From Mycteria americana (taxonomy: Eukaryota > Chordata > Aves > Ciconiiformes > Ciconiidae): a stretch of 64,000 bases of DNA. Location of the stretch: assembly GCF_035582795.1 (NCBI RefSeq), contig NC_134367.1, forward strand, positions 90,069,062-90,133,061. Reading direction: 5' to 3'. The notes under the pieces are model-generated. The model was not told where the DNA came from, ran no database searches, and worked only from the letters and a program-made list of their open reading frames with translations. Positions 63,701 through 64,000 of this stretch are shown piece by piece. Made by a program: the position numbers and the translations under genes. Numbering within the stretch: position 1 is the first letter of the stretch; each line of letters starts with the position of its first letter.

Positions 63701-64000
63701 CATATTTAAAAGCTGCTGAAACATTTCAGGTCTCTGAGGTGAAAAATGACACTCGGCACATCTTATTCAGGAAAATAAGATGACCAAGACAAAGAATTGC
63801 TGAATAGTAAAAGCTCCCACATGTTAACATTAAGGTCTTGAGACAGAACAAAGTAGCCAAAGAGAGAAATGGATAGAGACAACTGGTTTTGTTCCAAAGC
63901 AGCACACAGTACAAGGTATTGTCTTTGCCACTGCGAAAACCGTGGCTACAAATACCTTTTCAAAGAGGATGAAGCAACACAGAAGTTCAAAGACGAGAAA
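34978..64000 (-). CDS. AHCTF1: AHCTF1 (ELYS nucleoporin), right copy, exons 7-32, 5' part outside window
   Basis: Exons, in transcript order: 61837-61987, 58830-58962, 58561-58742, 58061-58122, 56959-57087, 55634-55724, 55458-55547, 55155-55295, 54265-54369, 53403-53496, 51757-51880, 51580-51636, 50240-50386, 49280-49467, 48963-49107, 48737-48868, 47506-47653, 47270-47420, 46623-46730, 45915-46110, 44443-44640, 42714-43143, 40728-40830, 39710-39816, 38846-39030 and 34978-36735. All junctions keep phase and no exon holds a stop before the last. The order matches ELYS: last propeller blades, helical domain (exons 11-22), then a long disordered acidic/basic tail. In ELYS the helical part binds pore partners and the tail binds DNA and nucleosomes. 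Exons 1-6 lie right of base 64000. Oddity: the ORF ends at a stop within exon 32, without the usual vertebrate C-terminus. Confidence 0.95.
36736..38845. other. AHCTF1 intron 31, no other feature
   Basis: About 2.1 kb between exons 32 and 31. I see no ORF with family resemblance, no repeat element and no RNA gene. Confidence 0.6.
38846..39030 (-). CDS. AHCTF1: AHCTF1 exon 31
   Basis: The acceptor is CTTCCAG and the donor GTAAGT. It encodes [20 protein letters not shown], then VDLPKEGN and [13 protein letters not shown], matching the ELYS run VDLPEEK...PDTQEIH. Ends on a codon boundary. Confidence 0.88.
39710..39816 (-). CDS. AHCTF1: AHCTF1 exon 30
   Basis: The acceptor CATGAAG lies behind a TTTCTCTCTTTCTG tract and the donor is GTATGT. 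It encodes [20 protein letters not shown], then [15 protein letters not shown]. Homology is weak, but it is the only choice I found that restores phase between exons 29 and 31 on both sides. Confidence 0.75.
40728..40830 (-). CDS. AHCTF1: AHCTF1 exon 29
   Basis: The acceptor is CTTGTAG and the donor GTAAGT. It encodes [20 protein letters not shown], then [15 protein letters not shown], resembling the VAAEAFSE segment of ELYS. Phase 1 in, phase 2 out, matching both sides. Confidence 0.83.
40831..42713. other. AHCTF1 intron 28, no other feature
   Basis: About 1.9 kb between exons 29 and 28. Nothing recognised. The other long introns (12364-16007, 16262-17477, 51881-53402, 5553-8853) are likewise without a feature I can support. 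Confidence 0.6.
42714..43143 (-). CDS. AHCTF1: AHCTF1 exon 28
   Basis: A T-rich tract and AAAAAG precede GTA ACA GAA GAT; the donor is GTGTGT. The 430 nt encode an acidic, serine-rich region including [16 protein letters not shown] and [18 protein letters not shown], aligning with the LEKLDVSKGNSSVS region of ELYS. The next exon completes the split Gly codon, which supports the donor choice. Confidence 0.88.
44443..44640 (-). CDS. AHCTF1: AHCTF1 exon 27
   Basis: The acceptor is TTCATAG and the donor GTAAGC. The 66 codons encode [20 protein letters not shown], then [19 protein letters not shown]. Serine- and proline-rich basic linker with several SP sites, as in ELYS. Confidence 0.92.
45915..46110 (-). 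CDS. AHCTF1: AHCTF1 exon 26
   Basis: The acceptor is TAACAG and the donor GTTTGT. It starts [20 protein letters not shown] and ends [14 protein letters not shown], both ELYS signatures. The 65 codons plus one base fit both neighbours. Confidence 0.92.
46550..46572. repeat. (CA)n microsatellite in AHCTF1 intron 25
   Basis: Ten or so CA units followed by TATATA, just downstream of exon 25. Confidence 0.95.
46623..46730 (-). CDS. AHCTF1: AHCTF1 exon 25
   Basis: The acceptor is TTCTAG and the donor GTATAG. It encodes [20 protein letters not shown], then [17 protein letters not shown]. It keeps the ELYS motif P-E-L-x-(E/D)AF-(F/L)-GTP. Confidence 0.9.
47270..47420 (-). CDS. AHCTF1: AHCTF1 exon 24
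   Basis: The acceptor is TTTACAG and the donor GTAAGC. It encodes [20 protein letters not shown], then [20 protein letters not shown]. It is more divergent than the helical exons, as expected at the start of the disordered tail. Confidence 0.9.
47506..47653 (-). CDS. AHCTF1: AHCTF1 exon 23
   Basis: The acceptor is TCGTCAG and the donor GTAATT. It encodes [20 protein letters not shown], then [20 protein letters not shown] and HLPSSVLRE, conserved ELYS sequence. Confidence 0.93.
48565..48626. repeat. Short tandem repeat in AHCTF1 intron 22
   Basis: AGGTGTTGAAATACTA occurs three times (48565, 48580, 48611), the third after a 15-base spacer. Confidence 0.9.
48737..48868 (-). CDS. AHCTF1: AHCTF1 exon 22
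   Basis: The acceptor is TCACAG and the donor GTAAGC. It encodes [20 protein letters not shown], then [18 protein letters not shown], the end of the helical domain. The 44 codons begin and end on codon boundaries. Confidence 0.93.
48963..49107 (-). CDS. AHCTF1: AHCTF1 exon 21
   Basis: The acceptor is ATTGCAG and the donor GTAAGT. It encodes [20 protein letters not shown], then [20 protein letters not shown] and LPFTDTEQ, nearly identical to vertebrate ELYS. Confidence 0.95.
49280..49467 (-). CDS. AHCTF1: AHCTF1 exon 20
   Basis: The acceptor is TCTACAG and the donor GTAAAG. It encodes [20 protein letters not shown], then [18 protein letters not shown] sequence (visible: [17 protein letters not shown]) and LFLTVVLSNR. 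Confidence 0.92.
50240..50386 (-). CDS. AHCTF1: AHCTF1 exon 19
   Basis: The acceptor is TATCAG and the donor GTAAGT. It encodes [20 protein letters not shown], then [19 protein letters not shown], a highly conserved ELYS segment. Confidence 0.94.
51580..51636 (-). CDS. AHCTF1: AHCTF1 exon 18
   Basis: A 57-nt exon with acceptor ATTTCAG and donor GTATCC. It encodes [19 protein letters not shown], equivalent to the ELYS stretch AVLDMYLLDGV. Too short to show up in an ORF scan. Confidence 0.88.
51698..51718. repeat. G-run in AHCTF1 intron 17
   Basis: Twenty G residues with a single C, between exons 17 and 18. Could form a G-quadruplex; also a likely sequencing-error site. Confidence 0.85.
51757..51880 (-). 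CDS. AHCTF1: AHCTF1 exon 17
   Basis: The acceptor is GTTGCAG and the donor GTGAGT. It encodes [20 protein letters not shown], then [21 protein letters not shown], strongly conserved in ELYS. Confidence 0.93.
53403..53496 (-). CDS. AHCTF1: AHCTF1 exon 16
   Basis: The acceptor is CTGTAG and the donor GTAAGA. It encodes [20 protein letters not shown], then [12 protein letters not shown]. It keeps the ELYS motif NYPxIQxYYT. Confidence 0.92.
54265..54369 (-). CDS. AHCTF1: AHCTF1 exon 15
   Basis: The acceptor is TTTTTCAG and the donor GTAAGC. It encodes [20 protein letters not shown], then [15 protein letters not shown], matching the helical domain of ELYS (human equivalent ends LLPEGID). Confidence 0.91.
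55155..55295 (-). CDS. AHCTF1: AHCTF1 exon 14
   Basis: The acceptor is TGAAAAG and the donor GTTTGT (weak, phase-consistent). It encodes [20 protein letters not shown], then [21 protein letters not shown] short plus-strand ORF over it is a shadow. Confidence 0.92.
55458..55547 (-). CDS. AHCTF1: AHCTF1 exon 13
   Basis: The acceptor is TTTAAAG and the donor GTGAGT. It encodes [20 protein letters not shown], then [10 protein letters not shown]. It matches the ELYS segment around [12 protein letters not shown]. Confidence 0.93.
55634..55724 (-). CDS. AHCTF1: AHCTF1 exon 12
   Basis: The acceptor is GTTTAG and the donor GTAGTA. It encodes [18 protein letters not shown], then [12 protein letters not shown], helical repeats as in ELYS. 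The 91 nt leave one base. Confidence 0.92.
56959..57087 (-). CDS. AHCTF1: AHCTF1 exon 11, right copy
   Basis: Second copy of 520-648, unchanged. Here its downstream partner, exon 12, is visible at 55634-55724, so the exon 11-12 order is directly seen only in this copy. Confidence 0.95.
58061..58122 (-). CDS. AHCTF1: AHCTF1 exon 10, right copy
   Basis: Second copy of 1622-1683, shifted by 56439 bases. Identical coding sequence. Confidence 0.93.
58561..58742 (-). CDS. AHCTF1: AHCTF1 exon 9, right copy
   Basis: Second copy of 2126-2307. The coding part is unchanged; a nearby substitution (2081 A versus G) falls in the intron. Confidence 0.94.
58830..58962 (-). CDS. AHCTF1: AHCTF1 exon 8, right copy
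   Basis: Second copy of 2395-2527, shifted by 56435 bases, with identical coding sequence by eye and the same splice sites. Confidence 0.94.
60483..61472 (-). mobile_element. CR1 LINE fragment in AHCTF1 intron 7 (right copy)
   Basis: Same insertion as 4048-5037, with the same boundaries, 5' truncation and frameshifting deletion, so it was present before the duplication. Around seven substitutions separate the two copies, a somewhat higher density than in the flanks. Confidence 0.93.
61837..61987 (-). CDS. AHCTF1: AHCTF1 exon 7, right copy
   Basis: Second copy of the exon at 5402-5552, with the same splice sites and the same protein ([18 protein letters not shown]...VNE). It is the first exon of the right-hand gene copy inside the window; exons 1-6 are expected right of 64000. 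Confidence 0.94.

Larger units (their letters stand above)
56440..64000. repeat. Right copy of the large direct repeat
   Basis: Counterpart of 1-7560. It carries AHCTF1 exons 11-7, the same CR1 insertion (60483-61472) and the same 40-bp short tandem duplication (57630-57701). Because 56440 directly continues sequence that lies 3' of exon 11 in the gene, the arrangement is a head-to-tail tandem unit, not a scattered duplicate. Confidence 0.97.

Noticed and set aside
1-64000. Treating the two AHCTF1 parts as one gene with scrambled exons
   Set aside because: Exons 7-11 occur twice with the same flanks, and the order fits a periodic unit exactly; scrambling would not reproduce a 7.56-kb repeat at both ends.

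Overview
The window looks like nuclear DNA from a bird. It is AT-rich and intron-rich with vertebrate GT-AG splice sites, it carries several CR1 LINE copies with the CR1-type 3' end (tandem ATTCTATG), and it has an avian ERVL-like provirus whose LTR begins TGTCCTGGTTTC. I see no bacterial-style genes, rRNA, tRNA or CRISPR. I cannot name the species.

The only gene I recognise is AHCTF1, which encodes ELYS/MEL-28. ELYS is the nucleoporin that brings the Nup107-160 (Y) complex to chromatin when nuclear pores are rebuilt after mitosis. It lies on the minus strand and appears twice, each time partly. The left copy (17604 down to 1) has exons 1-11: the start codon, the beta-propeller and the beginning of the helical domain. 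The right copy (64000 down to 34978) has exons 7-32: the last propeller blades, the helical domain and the long basic C-terminal exon. I placed 32 different coding exons. They keep frame across every junction with no stop, and together give about 2,106 residues. Exon numbers are mine, counted from the first ATG exon seen.

The two partial copies exist because the DNA is periodic. Bases 1-7560 recur at 56440-64000, so the period is about 56.44 kb. By eye the two differ by roughly 27 substitutions and two small indels, about 0.4%. The shared stretch covers exons 7-11 and a CR1 insertion. The window is therefore one complete unit of a tandem array plus the first 7.56 kb of the next, and each unit carries one AHCTF1 gene. 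Either this is a recent tandem duplication of AHCTF1 or an assembly artefact (joined haplotypes or a falsely repeated contig); sequence alone cannot decide.

Layout: 1-17604, left AHCTF1 exons 11 to 1 with a CR1 at 4048-5037. 17605-25227, DNA upstream of that gene, with two CR1 fragments, a 220-bp purine tract, one CpG-rich exon-like segment (23399-23528) and one decayed coding-like stretch (21374-21841). 25228-33442, a broken ERVL-like provirus on the minus strand; a CR1 interrupts its pol, and a solo LTR with a (TAAAA)n array interrupts that CR1. 33443-34977, the 3' flank of AHCTF1. 34978-55724, exons 32 to 12. 55725-64000, intron 11 and the second copy of exons 11 to 7.

The visible gene ends in an unusual way. 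Exon 32 runs through to a stop with a tail unlike the vertebrate ELYS C-terminus, and I find no later exons before the provirus. The array copy may therefore encode a C-terminally shortened ELYS, and the duplication junction may lie just beyond this point.
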